DNA of 64,000 bases from Chitinophaga silvisoli (GCF_003412465.1 NZ_QTJV01000001.1:930001-994000); one strand, 5' to 3'. Positions 53,915 to 62,686 are shown, numbered from the stretch's first letter. Notes: generated by a model not told the origin, from the letters alone. Made by a program: numbers and translations.

Positions 53915-54247
53915 ACTTACTTACGGGCCTGGCATAGGTGCCACTGCTTGCAATATATTGAAAATAAGGGGAAGGAAAAAGTTAAGAATTCTCTTTTCGG
54001 TGCTTAAAGCTGTTTTCCGGGAACAAACATTGTAAACTTCTAAAAGGATTAATGAACCGTGGTGTAAACCTATCTTAGGACCAGCCCCCTTTGTTTGTCC
54101 TCAAAATGGAAGAAAGAAACAAAGTAATGAGTAATTTACACCTGTAAAGCGCTCGCTGAACCAAGCTCCAACCTGTAAAGCTAATTCTGCATACAATACG
54201 TCAACTGTAAGGTTTTTCGTACTAAGACAATGTGCTTTCTAAGGGAG
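53915..54247. other. Intergenic, no gene seen
   Basis: The first part of a 765-bp gap. I see no gene, promoter box or clear repeat here; it is ordinary AT-rich sequence leading to the repeat at 54248. Confidence 0.4.
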
Positions 54248-54343
54248 ATATTCCGCAGATAACCCGCAGATAACCCGCATATAACCCGCCAATAACCCGC
54301 ATTCTAAAAGAGGCGGGATACCTGCGGGTTATCTACGGAATAT
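54248..54343. repeat. 11-bp tandem repeats inside a 21-bp inverted repeat
   Basis: CCGCAGATAAC occurs at 54253-54263 and 54264-54274, followed by CCGCATATAAC (54275-54285), CCGCCAATAAC (54286-54296) and CCGCA. The left arm 54248-54268 (ATATTCCGCAGATAACCCGCA) matches the right arm 54323-54343 (its reverse complement, with one G-T position). The repeats therefore supply several alternative pairing partners for the right arm. Confidence 0.8.
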
Positions 54344-54499
54344 TTGCGTGTCAGAAATATTTTTCACATGACTCAGCCCGCTATTTTTCCCCTGAAATCT
54401 ACCTCCTTATTAGAATATTACTTAAATAAGGGAGGTGATCATCAACCTCGTCAATACAAGAAAATCATTTATTAACATATAGCGTATTTAAATATATTG

Positions 54500-54507
54500 T
54501 ATCTTTG
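54500..54507 (+). promoter_or_regulatory. -7 box of T9SS cargo gene
   Basis: TATCTTTG matches TAnnTTTG. The leader to the first possible start codon would be about 165-225 nt, long for this genome. Confidence 0.6.
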
Positions 54508-54526
54508 TTTCACCTGAGAATGCAAT

Positions 54527-54651
54527 AAGCCAATAACCTTATAAAGGATGCAGAGATTGGGAACACCAAGCCCCCGGTCTGCCTTCGTCCTGACCTATGA
54601 AAATGAATCATTCCATGCTCCAATACTTCGGGCATAGAGTGTTGTTGGCTT
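54527..54651 (+). ncRNA. Structured leader candidate upstream of T9SS cargo gene
   Basis: AAGCCAATAAC (54527-54537) pairs with GTTGTTGGCTT (54641-54651) with one G-U pair, closing a region of about 103 nt. Inside, AGGATGCAG pairs with CTTCGTCCT (one mismatch, one G-U), and a TTGG/CCAA stem lies within. A short ATGC/GCAT hairpin follows. The combination looks like a folded 5' leader with a closing stem, not a single hairpin. It matches no riboswitch family I can name. Confidence 0.4.
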
Positions 54652-54679
54652 TTCATCCCGTGATCTAAAAAAATATCCT

Positions 54680-56275
54680 ATGTCGTTGCCTGTATTTGCA
54701 AGAATACGGGTACTGCACCGCCATGGCTATATGGCGCGTGTAATAACCCGTATTTTATGTGTCATAACAGTGAATGTTTGTCTGCATCAATATGCCTGTG
54801 CCCAGGTAATTGAGCTAAGCAACCCGTCTATGGAAGGAAATATTGGAAGGGATAGTGTGCCCGACGGCTGGATAGCAGCCTCCAACACGCCCGATGTACT
54901 CCCTGGTCCGCTCAATATTTATAAGCGGCCGGCTGATGGTAAGTCTTATGCCGGTCTGCATAGCGGGCCTGCATACAGGGAAGGTTTAGCCCAGCTGCTG
55001 GCTGCTCCTCTTGAAAAGGGACTGGCTTATGCTATTTCCGTAGACCTGGCTTATTCACCCAGGTACCTGCAGGCAGCGTGTAACGGAAACCTGACCATTT
55101 ATGGCGGCAATAGTCCGAAGGATACCGCACAGCGACTATGGTCGTCCGGGCCTTTTACGGATACTACCTGGAGGCGTTTTTATGCAATACTCGAACCCAC
55201 TGCCACCTATACATACATTTCGATCTGGGCGGATCCTTATGAGTCCTGTAGTGTAAGTAATATAGGTACAGCGGTACTGATCGATAATTTCTCCAATATC
55301 CGCCAGGTGATCAAAACTACGCTTTCGGCTACACCGAGTTGTAACAATGCCAGTACTGGTACAATACAGGTAACTCCTGTAGACTATCATACTACTTATA
55401 CTTATCTCTGGATGCCGGGCAATTATACGACTGCAAAAGTGGACCGGGTGCCACCCGGTGAATACACTGTAGTGGTCACTGCGGCAAATGGTGCAACAGG
55501 TGGGGGTACTGTCACGGTAGGTGTATCCAGTCTTACAACTACACTCACCACCATACCTGCTACATGTGCGGGTAGTCACAATGCAGAAATTCATGTAGCT
55601 GTTACGGGAGGTATGCCGCCTTATCGCTTTGTGCTGGATGATCATACTGCAGTCAAAGATTCAGTATTCAAAGGCCTGGATGAAGGCCGCTACCAGGTCT
55701 ATGTGAGAGATGAACAGGTATGTACCGATACGCTGACTGCATTGTTGCGGGATCCTGAACCACTGTCGCTGAAGCAGGTAGAAATAAAGCCCTGTAGTTG
55801 CAGTGAAACGCAGGATGGAAAGGTAGTCTTACAAATAGAAGGGGGTACTCAGCCCTATAAATATCATATTGACAACGAGGCCTGGCAAACTGATAGTATC
55901 CTTTCCTCATTGAAGGCTGGTCATTATATCTTTGAAGTAGCGGATACCAATGGTTGTACGATTAGCGGGAGTGCCAACATTAACTCTCCGTTTAAAAACT
56001 GCCTGGTCGTGATGCCTACGGCATTTAGTCCAAATGGGGATGGAAACAATGATTTGTTAAAACCTAAAGTATTCGATGCGTTGACCAATTATGAACTGAG
56101 TGTGTACAATCGCTGGGGCGGACTGGTATTCCGCAGCCGGGATCCGCAGGCGGGCTGGGATGGCTATGTAAAAGGAGTCATACAGGATCAGCAGGCATTT
56201 ATTTATGTCTGCAGTTTCAATGACAGGAACAATGAGCGTATGGAGCTCAGAGGTTCAGTGGTGCTGCTCCGCTAG
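54680..56275 (+). CDS. Secreted protein with SprB-type repeats and gliding/T9SS C-terminal domain
   Basis: A 531-residue protein. From the alternative start at 54731 (MARVITRILCVITVNVCLHQYACAQ) it has a cleaner signal peptide; from 54680 it is 17 residues longer. The N-terminal domain (30-190) looks like a carbohydrate-binding-type beta-sandwich. SprB-like repeats follow (about 215-290, 290-365 and 365-440, with TPATCAGSHNAEIHV and EIKPCSCSETQDGKVVLQIEGG starts). The C-terminal domain (about 447-531) has MPTAFSPNGDGNNDLLKPKV, LSVYNRWGGLVFRS and WDGYVKG, the CHU_C-type signal of the type IX system. It is probably a surface adhesin. Its 3' end overlaps the response regulator by 29 bp. Confidence 0.85.
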   Translation: MSLPVFARIRVLHRHGYMARVITRILCVITVNVCLHQYACAQVIELSNPSMEGNIGRDSVPDGWIAASNTPDVLPGPLNIYKRPADGKSYAGLHSGPAYREGLAQLLAAPLEKGLAYAISVDLAYSPRYLQAACNGNLTIYGGNSPKDTAQRLWSSGPFTDTTWRRFYAILEPTATYTYISIWADPYESCSVSNIGTAVLIDNFSNIRQVIKTTLSATPSCNNASTGTIQVTPVDYHTTYTYLWMPGNYTTAKVDRVPPGEYTVVVTAANGATGGGTVTVGVSSLTTTLTTIPATCAGSHNAEIHVAVTGGMPPYRFVLDDHTAVKDSVFKGLDEGRYQVYVRDEQVCTDTLTALLRDPEPLSLKQVEIKPCSCSETQDGKVVLQIEGGTQPYKYHIDNEAWQTDSILSSLKAGHYIFEVADTNGCTISGSANINSPFKNCLVVMPTAFSPNGDGNNDLLKPKVFDALTNYELSVYNRWGGLVFRSRDPQAGWDGYVKGVIQDQQAFIYVCSFNDRNNERMELRGSVVLLR

Positions 56276-56639
56276 TCTGGAGTAGTTGCTGGATATTCGC
56301 ATTCAGATTGGCAAACAGGAAAGGTTTGTTGATGTAGGCTGCTGCGCCTTTTGCCAGGGCGAGGTTCACTTCTTCTGTTGCTGATCTTGCGCTGAGGATG
56401 ATGACAGGAATATAACGCAGTTGTTCGTGTGCCTGAAATGCTTCCAGTAGCTGGTACCCGTTCAGTACCGGCATGTAGATATCACTGATCACCAGGTGGG
56501 GCAGGTGTTCTGTGGCCAGATGAATGCCTTCTTCCCCGTTTGCCGCGGTAATAACCTGGTATTGGTGAAGCTCCAGCAGGCTTTGTAATGTATCTCTCAA
56601 ACCTGTTTTATCTTCTATTAATAAAATGGTATGTTGCAT
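56247..56639 (-). CDS. Single-domain response regulator
   Basis: A 130-residue receiver domain. HTILLIEDKTGLRDTL gives the acidic pocket, Asp53 in VISDIYMPVLNGYQ is the phosphoacceptor, and AKGAAAYINKPF contains the conserved Lys. No output domain. The last nine or ten codons overlap the 3' end of the T9SS cargo gene on the other strand. It starts 9 bp after the histidine kinase stop, so the two are a pair. Confidence 0.9.
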   Translation of the reverse strand: MQHTILLIEDKTGLRDTLQSLLELHQYQVITAANGEEGIHLATEHLPHLVISDIYMPVLNGYQLLEAFQAHEQLRYIPVIILSARSATEEVNLALAKGAAAYINKPFLFANLNANIQQLLQTSGAAPLNL

Positions 56640-56648
56640 AGCTTTTCT

Positions 56649-57449
56649 CTATAGAGAATCCGAATGATATAGAAAGGAAAGGGTGAATGTACTGCCTTCA
56701 CCAGCTATACTATCTACAGTAATAGTGCCATTATTTTCCTGTACAAAAGTTTTAACAATTGATAGCCCTAACCCGGTACCTGCAATCTCATTGACATTAC
56801 TGGCCCTGAAGAAGGGTTGAAATAATTGCGGGAGGTCTGCTTCAGGAATTCCGATACCGTCATCAATGACACGGATCACTACCTGGTGTTCTTCAAAATC
56901 CACTTTTACCAGCGGTGCCTTTTCTCTTGAAAATTTGAAGGCATTACCTACGAGATTCATAAAAATCCTGTTCAGTTGATTGTGGTCAGCATATATACCC
57001 TGTGGGATACCGGTGACAAGGAGTTCGAAGGTCCGGGTATCTTCGGGATCTGCATAGTAATTGGACCGCAAGGTGGTGAGCAGGTGAACCACGTCAATAA
57101 CTTGTTTTTTCAATGACATCCGACCAGACATGATGCTGTTGATAGTGAGCATATCGTCAAGCATACTATTGAGTCTGAAAATTTCAGTCGTTATACGTGA
57201 CAGATTTTTCTCATAGAATGCGTCCATCTGTTGACTGCTGTGTAGTCTGGCTGCTAATAATTCCACCGCAGCTGATATGGCGGTCAGCGGCGTTTTAAAT
57301 TCATGCGATGTAATAGCAATGATATTGCTTGCGTTATTCAATAAATTCACTGCGTCCTGTGATGCAGTCGTCTCTCCATTTTTCATGTGACTACGGTTAA
57401 CGTCTATTTTTGAAATTGTGGTATGCACGACTTGTAGAAAATTGTTCAC
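56649..57449 (-). CDS. Sensor-less histidine kinase
   Basis: A 266-residue kinase with an H-box (ITSHEFKTPLTAIS, His49), N-box (NRIFMNLVGNAFKFS), G1 (VIDDGIGIPEADL) and G2 (GTGLGLSIVKTF). It has only about 40 residues before the H-box, so no sensing or membrane domain; it must get its signal from a partner protein. Met22 is another possible start. It is co-transcribed with the single-domain response regulator 9 bp downstream. Confidence 0.9.
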   Translation of the reverse strand: MNNFLQVVHTTISKIDVNRSHMKNGETTASQDAVNLLNNASNIIAITSHEFKTPLTAISAAVELLAARLHSSQQMDAFYEKNLSRITTEIFRLNSMLDDMLTINSIMSGRMSLKKQVIDVVHLLTTLRSNYYADPEDTRTFELLVTGIPQGIYADHNQLNRIFMNLVGNAFKFSREKAPLVKVDFEEHQVVIRVIDDGIGIPEADLPQLFQPFFRASNVNEIAGTGLGLSIVKTFVQENNGTITVDSIAGEGSTFTLSFLYHSDSL

Positions 57450-57825
57450 ATAGTAAATAAACTAATGTTACTCATGGGTATTGTATAGCTGGTCTTTCAA
57501 TTAAGATGGACAAGATAGTCATTAAGTATTTAATTATAAAGGTGAAATTCTCTCGTAAAATGATTAATTTTAAATTACCATTAAAATATAAGTGAACAAT
57601 TTTTTTGCCAGGATGTTAACCAAAGTAGACACATAGAATTTTTTGCAATAGTAACATTGAAACAGTGAGGGATTAACCATAATATGTAAGGCTCTGCTCG
57701 GTGATTAATTAAAATTTCATACCCGTCCCGGCTTTTCTGGAATCATTTTTGTTTGAAAGGAGTTAGTAATAATTTTAGGAAAGACCATATCATATTGGAA
57801 AAAAAACCAAGTTAATTAAGCACCT
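57450..57825. promoter_or_regulatory. Divergent intergenic region, kinase / LuxR-type regulator
   Basis: 376 bp, very AT-rich, no gene. TTTG (57748-57751) and TAATTTTA (57770-57777, one mismatch from TAnnTTTG), 18 bp apart, form a plausible promoter for the LuxR-type gene at 57826. Confidence 0.5.
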
Positions 57826-58515
57826 ATGATCAACATCGGAATTATAGAGGATAACTATTTTCAATTGAATAACTATCGGGAGTTTCTCGAGGATTTTCAG
57901 GAGTGTAAGGTTGTCTTTGCATGCAAATCGATGGAGGAGTTCAGAGAGCTCTCCTTCAAAGAGGTAGATGTTAATGTCATCCTTTTAGACATTTCCCTGC
58001 CCGGAGAATCAGGTATACAAGGTATGCAGGAACTGCGTCGTGTATATCCTGAAGCGAAGATCATTGTCCTTTCCGGGCATGATGGTAAGCATTATGTAAT
58101 AGAGTCGATTCGTAATGGTGCGAACGGATATATCATTAAGACAAGTCGTCTGATGGAAATTTATCATTCAATATTAGATGCCATCAGCGAGGGAGGGACC
58201 TTATCGCCAAAAGCCGCGCACTTGTTGATCAACCATATAAATAAGGATCCATTAGAAGATGTGAGGCACAAGCTCACCAAGCGGGAATATGAGTTACTGG
58301 CATTGCTCAAAGAAGGTTACTCATATAAGGAAATGGCAGACAAATTATTTGTTACTGTCTTTACTGTCAACCAACATCTCAAGAAAGTATATCAAAAGCT
58401 AAATGTTGCTACAAAATCCGAATTGATCTCAAAAATCTGGTCGAATAGTTTGTGTACAGCCTTATTATTTGTGGGTTTTGCAGGATTTTATTCAAATCAG
58501 TTTTTCGGATTATGA
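57826..58515 (+). CDS. LuxR-type response regulator with hydrophobic C-terminal tail
   Basis: A 229-residue protein. The receiver (1-120) has Asp55 in VILLDISLPG and Lys105 in GYIIKTSRL; the LuxR helix-turn-helix is at about 148-196 (LTKREYELLALLKEGYSYKEMADKLFVTVFTVNQHLKKVYQKL). Beyond the usual end (NVATKSELISKIWS) there are about 23 extra residues, SLCTALLFVGFAGFYSNQF, that are hydrophobic enough to be a membrane helix. It lies directly upstream of the EPS export genes and may regulate them. A palindrome follows its stop codon. Confidence 0.88.
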   Translation: MINIGIIEDNYFQLNNYREFLEDFQECKVVFACKSMEEFRELSFKEVDVNVILLDISLPGESGIQGMQELRRVYPEAKIIVLSGHDGKHYVIESIRNGANGYIIKTSRLMEIYHSILDAISEGGTLSPKAAHLLINHINKDPLEDVRHKLTKREYELLALLKEGYSYKEMADKLFVTVFTVNQHLKKVYQKLNVATKSELISKIWSNSLCTALLFVGFAGFYSNQFFGL

Positions 58516-58560
58516 AACGTGTTGCATGCGTAAGCACTACTATCTTTAGTAGACACGTTT
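58515..58560 (+). other. Nested inverted repeat after LuxR-type gene
   Basis: AAACGTGT (58515-58522) and ACACGTTT (58553-58560) enclose CTACT (58538-58542) and AGTAG (58548-58552). There is no T run after it, so it is not a normal terminator. It lies between the regulator and the wza-like gene; TATCTTTA (58541-58548), near the -7 box, is inside the inner loop. Confidence 0.55.
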
Positions 58561-58673
58561 GTGTGAATACTGCGATTTATACTCTAGTAAGTAATAGTGT
58601 CAGAGGGCTTGATAAACTAATATTGTAATACGGAAAGCGCGGAAGAAAAACCTAAATAATAATAATTGGAACA

Positions 58674-59468
58674 ATGTCTTTAAGTAAGGATTATTTAACC
58701 CGAATCGTTTTTCCGGTCCTTATCTGCTGTTTCTTTATGTCTTGTGTTAGTACGAAGCAATCAGTGTATTTTCACGATTTGCCAGATACTGTATTGGCAC
58801 CCATACAAGGAAATTTTGAGCCGGTAATACAGAAAAATGACATTCTGCAAATCACGGTTAGTTCAATGAACGCGGAGGATGCAGTAATCTACAACACGCC
58901 TAGCATGGCCGCTGTGGGAGGGGCTGCAAGCAGTGGTCCCCAGGCAACAGGATTTTTAGTTGATGACTCGGGATACATACAGTATCCTGTATTAGGCCAG
59001 GTAAAGGTTACAGGTCTTACCAAGGCTCAGCTGACAAAAAAGATACGGGATCAGCTAACAGAGCGGAAGCTCCTTGTAGATCCGGTAGTCAGCGTACGGT
59101 TTCTGAATTATCGTATAACCGTAATCGGTGAAGTGGCCAGACCGCAGGTAGTGAACGTCAGCAATGACAGGGTCACTGTGCTGGAGGCACTGGGACTGGC
59201 CGGCGACATTACAGCATTCGGTAAGAAAGAAAACGTGATGCTTATACGCGAAAGTGACGATGGAACAAGAACAGTAAAGCGGCTTAATCTGAATGACAGA
59301 TCGCTGTTATCATCGCCTTATTATTACCTGCGTTCTAATGATATTGTTTATGTAGAGCCTACCAAGGCGAAGGTGGCCAGTACAAACACCACCAGACAGG
59401 TATTGCCGATTATCATTAGTAGTATATCACTGCTGGTAATTATTTTAGACAGGTTAGTAATTAATTAG
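58674..59468 (+). CDS. Polysaccharide export outer-membrane protein (Wza-like lipoprotein)
   Basis: A 264-residue lipoprotein with lipobox FMSC (Cys about 24). The polysaccharide export domain (about 45-140) has IQKNDILQITVSSMN and DDSGYIQYPVLGQVKVTGLTKAQL; an SLBB domain follows (about 145-220: ITVIGEVARPQVVNVSNDRVTVLEALGLAG). The C-terminal hydrophobic helix (240-262) is the likely outer-membrane span. It forms the export channel with the Wzc-like protein 109 bp downstream. Confidence 0.92.
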   Translation: MSLSKDYLTRIVFPVLICCFFMSCVSTKQSVYFHDLPDTVLAPIQGNFEPVIQKNDILQITVSSMNAEDAVIYNTPSMAAVGGAASSGPQATGFLVDDSGYIQYPVLGQVKVTGLTKAQLTKKIRDQLTERKLLVDPVVSVRFLNYRITVIGEVARPQVVNVSNDRVTVLEALGLAGDITAFGKKENVMLIRESDDGTRTVKRLNLNDRSLLSSPYYYLRSNDIVYVEPTKAKVASTNTTRQVLPIIISSISLLVIILDRLVIN

Positions 59469-59577
59469 AGACACTGCTATTGATTTATTGAGAAACCATG
59501 CAACCAGATTATACAGGTCTTGCTAAGTGTCATGCTTATTACTAATCCCAATCTTTTAAACTCTTTGGCGGAATTAC

Positions 59578-61956
59578 ATGCAAAGAAAGAAAACCGATAT
59601 CCGTAAGCAGCAGGAGGATCAGACCGATCTGCTGGAACTGCTCAGAAGCCGTTATCAGCCTTATTGGCCATTATTCGTACTCGCTGGTCTGATTGCTTTT
59701 GCAGGTGCATTTGTATACCTGCGTTACGCTACTCCTGTATATAGGATTACTGCTTCTCTGCTCATAAAAGATGATGCAAAGGGCATGGATGGCTCTGTGC
59801 TTTCTTCGCTGGACCTCTTTGGCTCCGGTAAGCAAATAGACAATGAAATTGAAATCCTGAAATCCAAAACACTGGCCAGACAAGTAATTCAACACTTAAA
59901 CCTGTATGGCGAAATTGTGGAAGATGGCAAGATCAGAGATGTTGTAGTCTATCAGCAGACACCTGTCAGAATGGTGTTCCTGGAACCTGATCACGTAGCT
60001 CCGCTTGAGAACAGAAAACTGCCGCTCAAAGTAAATGAGGCGACTCAGCAGGTGACTATAGGTAACAATACTTATCACCTGCATGATACCGTTCAAACCC
60101 AATGGGGGCGTATGGTTTTCCTGCCTGGCAACGTGACGGATAATGGTAAACACAATTATTTTGTACACATCTCCGGCGATAAAGTACTTACTTTACAAAT
60201 GATCGCCAACCTGAAGGTAGGTCAGGCAAATAAACAAGCCAATGTAATCAGCCTCGAATACAATGATGTGGTGCCAGCCAGAGGTGAAGCCGTGCTGAAT
60301 GAACTGATGAAAGTATACGATGCAGCTGCCATCGATGATAAGAACAGAATGAGCGCCAAAACTATGGCATTCGTGGAAGAACGCCTTCGTATCGTTACCA
60401 ATGAACTGGGTCAGGTAGAAGGTGAAATCGAAAAGTTCAAAACGAATGAAGGTTTGGTAGACATCGGCGAACAAAGCAAAATGTTCCTCGAAAATGTAAA
60501 AGACAACGACACAAAACTGACAGAAACAAATATGCAGTTGTCAGTATTACAATCGATAGAAGATTATGTAAAAGGTAGAAAGGAAGATGAGAACATGGTG
60601 CCTGCTACTTTGGGTCTTACAGATCCTGTCTTGCTGGAACTCGTAAACCGTCTTTCCGAAACCGAAATGCAGCTGACCAGACTGAAGAAAACAACGGGTG
60701 AAAACAGCCCGCTGTTAGCCAGCCTGGCAGATCAGAAAAAGAAGCTGGCTCCAGCCATCCTGGAGAACATCCGCAGCCTTCGTGCAAACCTGGAAGCAGG
60801 CAGGCAAAAGCTGATGGTGGATAATGCAAAGTATAGCAGCATCCTCAGGACCGTTCCCAGCAAAGAAAGAGCCCTTCTGTCTATCAGCCGTCAGCAGGCC
60901 ATTAAGAACAACATTTACACCTTCCTCCTGGAAAAGAGAGAAGAAACAGCCCTGCAATATGCAGCAGCTATTTCAGACAGCCGTATCGTAGATGCAGCAG
61001 AAGCCGATTCTTTCCCATTCAGTCCCAGAAGGTCTATGATACTCGGTCTCGCAGTATTGGGAGGTCTGGCGGCAGTTGCCGGATTTATTTCCATCAAGGA
61101 TATGTTCAACAGGGAAGTATTGTTCCGTGCTGACATTGAAAAGGCTACTACAGCACCCATACTGGCAGAAATCATGCAGGACGACAAAGCCCATCCGATT
61201 GCCATCACCGATGGTCGTCGTACAGCAGTAGCGGAACAATTCCGTGCGTTGCGTACCTCCCTCAGCTATATTGGCATTAATGGGGCAAATAAGACCATTA
61301 TGGTCACTTCTTCCATCTCAGGTGAGGGTAAGAGCTTTATTGCCATTAACCTGGCTATAAGCCTCTCTTTGATGAAAAAGAAGGTGGTGCTGCTGGAGTT
61401 TGACCTGCGCAAGCCCAAGGTAAGTAAAATGCTGGATGTGCCACATACACCTGGTATCAGTAATTACCTGATTGGTCAGGCAGTTCTCGGTGAGATCCTG
61501 AAGAAACCAATTGAAGGGAACGAGTATTTCCATCTGCTTTCAGCCGGCGTGATTCCGCCAAACCCAACGGAGCTGATCCTGAATGGCAGACTGGAACAGT
61601 TATTAGCATCGCTTAGTGCCACTTTTGATTATATCATTCTTGATACTGCACCGGTAGGTCCGGTTACAGATGCCCGCCTGCTGGCACCATTTACAGATGC
61701 AACCCTGTATGTGGTACGCCATCAGCGCACGCCTAAGTTCCATCTCCGCATGATCGACGAATTATATCACACGCAGGAACTTGGGAAACTGAATATTGTA
61801 TTCAACGGTATCAAAATGCGGGGTATACCAGGTTATTCCTACGGTTACGGCAATGGCTACGGCTATGGCAACGGCAATGGATATGGCTATGGGTATACGG
61901 ACGAACATCAGAACGGTTCTACCAGTAAAAAAGGATTAACCCGCTTATTTAAATAA
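59578..61956 (+). CDS. Wzc-like exopolysaccharide chain-length tyrosine kinase
   Basis: A 792-residue protein. An N-terminal Wzz domain with a TM helix (30-50), a long periplasmic coiled-coil part (270-420), a second TM (about 485-505), and a C-terminal BY-kinase with Walker A SGEGKS (about 581-586), Walker A' VVLLEFDLRKPK and Walker B YIILDTAPVG. The C-terminal tail (about 755-777) is rich in YG and NG repeats (YGYGNGYGYGNGNGYGYGY), with many tyrosines that could be the autophosphorylation cluster. It controls chain length and export of the polysaccharide. Confidence 0.93.
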   Translation: MQRKKTDIRKQQEDQTDLLELLRSRYQPYWPLFVLAGLIAFAGAFVYLRYATPVYRITASLLIKDDAKGMDGSVLSSLDLFGSGKQIDNEIEILKSKTLARQVIQHLNLYGEIVEDGKIRDVVVYQQTPVRMVFLEPDHVAPLENRKLPLKVNEATQQVTIGNNTYHLHDTVQTQWGRMVFLPGNVTDNGKHNYFVHISGDKVLTLQMIANLKVGQANKQANVISLEYNDVVPARGEAVLNELMKVYDAAAIDDKNRMSAKTMAFVEERLRIVTNELGQVEGEIEKFKTNEGLVDIGEQSKMFLENVKDNDTKLTETNMQLSVLQSIEDYVKGRKEDENMVPATLGLTDPVLLELVNRLSETEMQLTRLKKTTGENSPLLASLADQKKKLAPAILENIRSLRANLEAGRQKLMVDNAKYSSILRTVPSKERALLSISRQQAIKNNIYTFLLEKREETALQYAAAISDSRIVDAAEADSFPFSPRRSMILGLAVLGGLAAVAGFISIKDMFNREVLFRADIEKATTAPILAEIMQDDKAHPIAITDGRRTAVAEQFRALRTSLSYIGINGANKTIMVTSSISGEGKSFIAINLAISLSLMKKKVVLLEFDLRKPKVSKMLDVPHTPGISNYLIGQAVLGEILKKPIEGNEYFHLLSAGVIPPNPTELILNGRLEQLLASLSATFDYIILDTAPVGPVTDARLLAPFTDATLYVVRHQRTPKFHLRMIDELYHTQELGKLNIVFNGIKMRGIPGYSYGYGNGYGYGNGNGYGYGYTDEHQNGSTSKKGLTRLFK

Positions 61957-62132
61957 ACGGGTTATACAGCACAAGGTTCTGATTCTGCCATTCAACATTT
62001 ACTGAAACGCAAAAGACACTCATGGGACTGAGGAGGCGAAGCTATGCCTCCAGGTCAGCCACCATGCCCGCCGCTTGTCTTTGTAAATTCCACCAACACA
62101 GTCTCGATTTTTTAACCGTTAAAACCATTCCC

Positions 62133-62675
62133 ATGGAACAGAATCTGAACTCCTGGTATGCAGTGTATACCAAGCCCAGATGGGAGAAGAAAGTCGCAGA
62201 ATCGCTGATTCGTAAGCAGGTCGAAACTTATTGTCCTATCAACCGCGTCACACATCAGTGGAGCGATCGTAAGAAAGTAATTGAAGAACCCCTGTTTAAA
62301 TCTTACGTGTTTGTGCGTATTCCCGAGAACATGAAAACAACCGTGCGGGAAACGGCAGGTATTGTCAATTTTGTTTACTGGCTGGGTAAGCCCGCTTGTA
62401 TTCCAGAGCATGAAATTGACCTGATCAAGCGTTTCCTGCATGAATATGACAATGTGGAAGTAGAAAGTTTCCCGATTCACCAGAATGACATGATCCAGAT
62501 TACTGCAGGCCCGCTCATGCATCAGCGTGGCAGGGTAGTAGAAGCCGGAAAAAATACGGTGAAAGCTGTTTTGTACAGCATGGGATTTGCACTCACCGCT
62601 ACTGTTAAGAAAAGCGAACTGGTCCTTCTCAACAGCAATCAATACAGGCAACAGCCTTCTAACGTTTCGCTTTAA
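62133..62675 (+). CDS. UpxY/NusG-like transcription antiterminator
   Basis: The ATG at 62133 gives MEQNLNSWYAVYTKPRWEKK and 180 residues; the longer frame from 62022 has no family support. The NusG N-terminal domain (1-110) and the KOW-type end (125-175: HQNDMIQITAGPLMHQRGRVVEAGKNTV) are both present. UpxY-like proteins keep polymerase going through long polysaccharide operons in Bacteroidota. It precedes the ManC and GDP-fucose synthase genes, fitting operon-specific antitermination. Confidence 0.92.
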   Translation: MEQNLNSWYAVYTKPRWEKKVAESLIRKQVETYCPINRVTHQWSDRKKVIEEPLFKSYVFVRIPENMKTTVRETAGIVNFVYWLGKPACIPEHEIDLIKRFLHEYDNVEVESFPIHQNDMIQITAGPLMHQRGRVVEAGKNTVKAVLYSMGFALTATVKKSELVLLNSNQYRQQPSNVSL

Positions 62676-62686
62676 CCCGCTTTTCC

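Noticed and set aside
54248..54343. CRISPR or attachment site
   Set aside because: The repeats are 11 bp with no spacers and there is no integrase nearby.
62022..62132. N-terminal extension of the antiterminator gene
   Set aside because: The 37 extra residues have no NusG-like features and the internal ATG starts the conserved fold.
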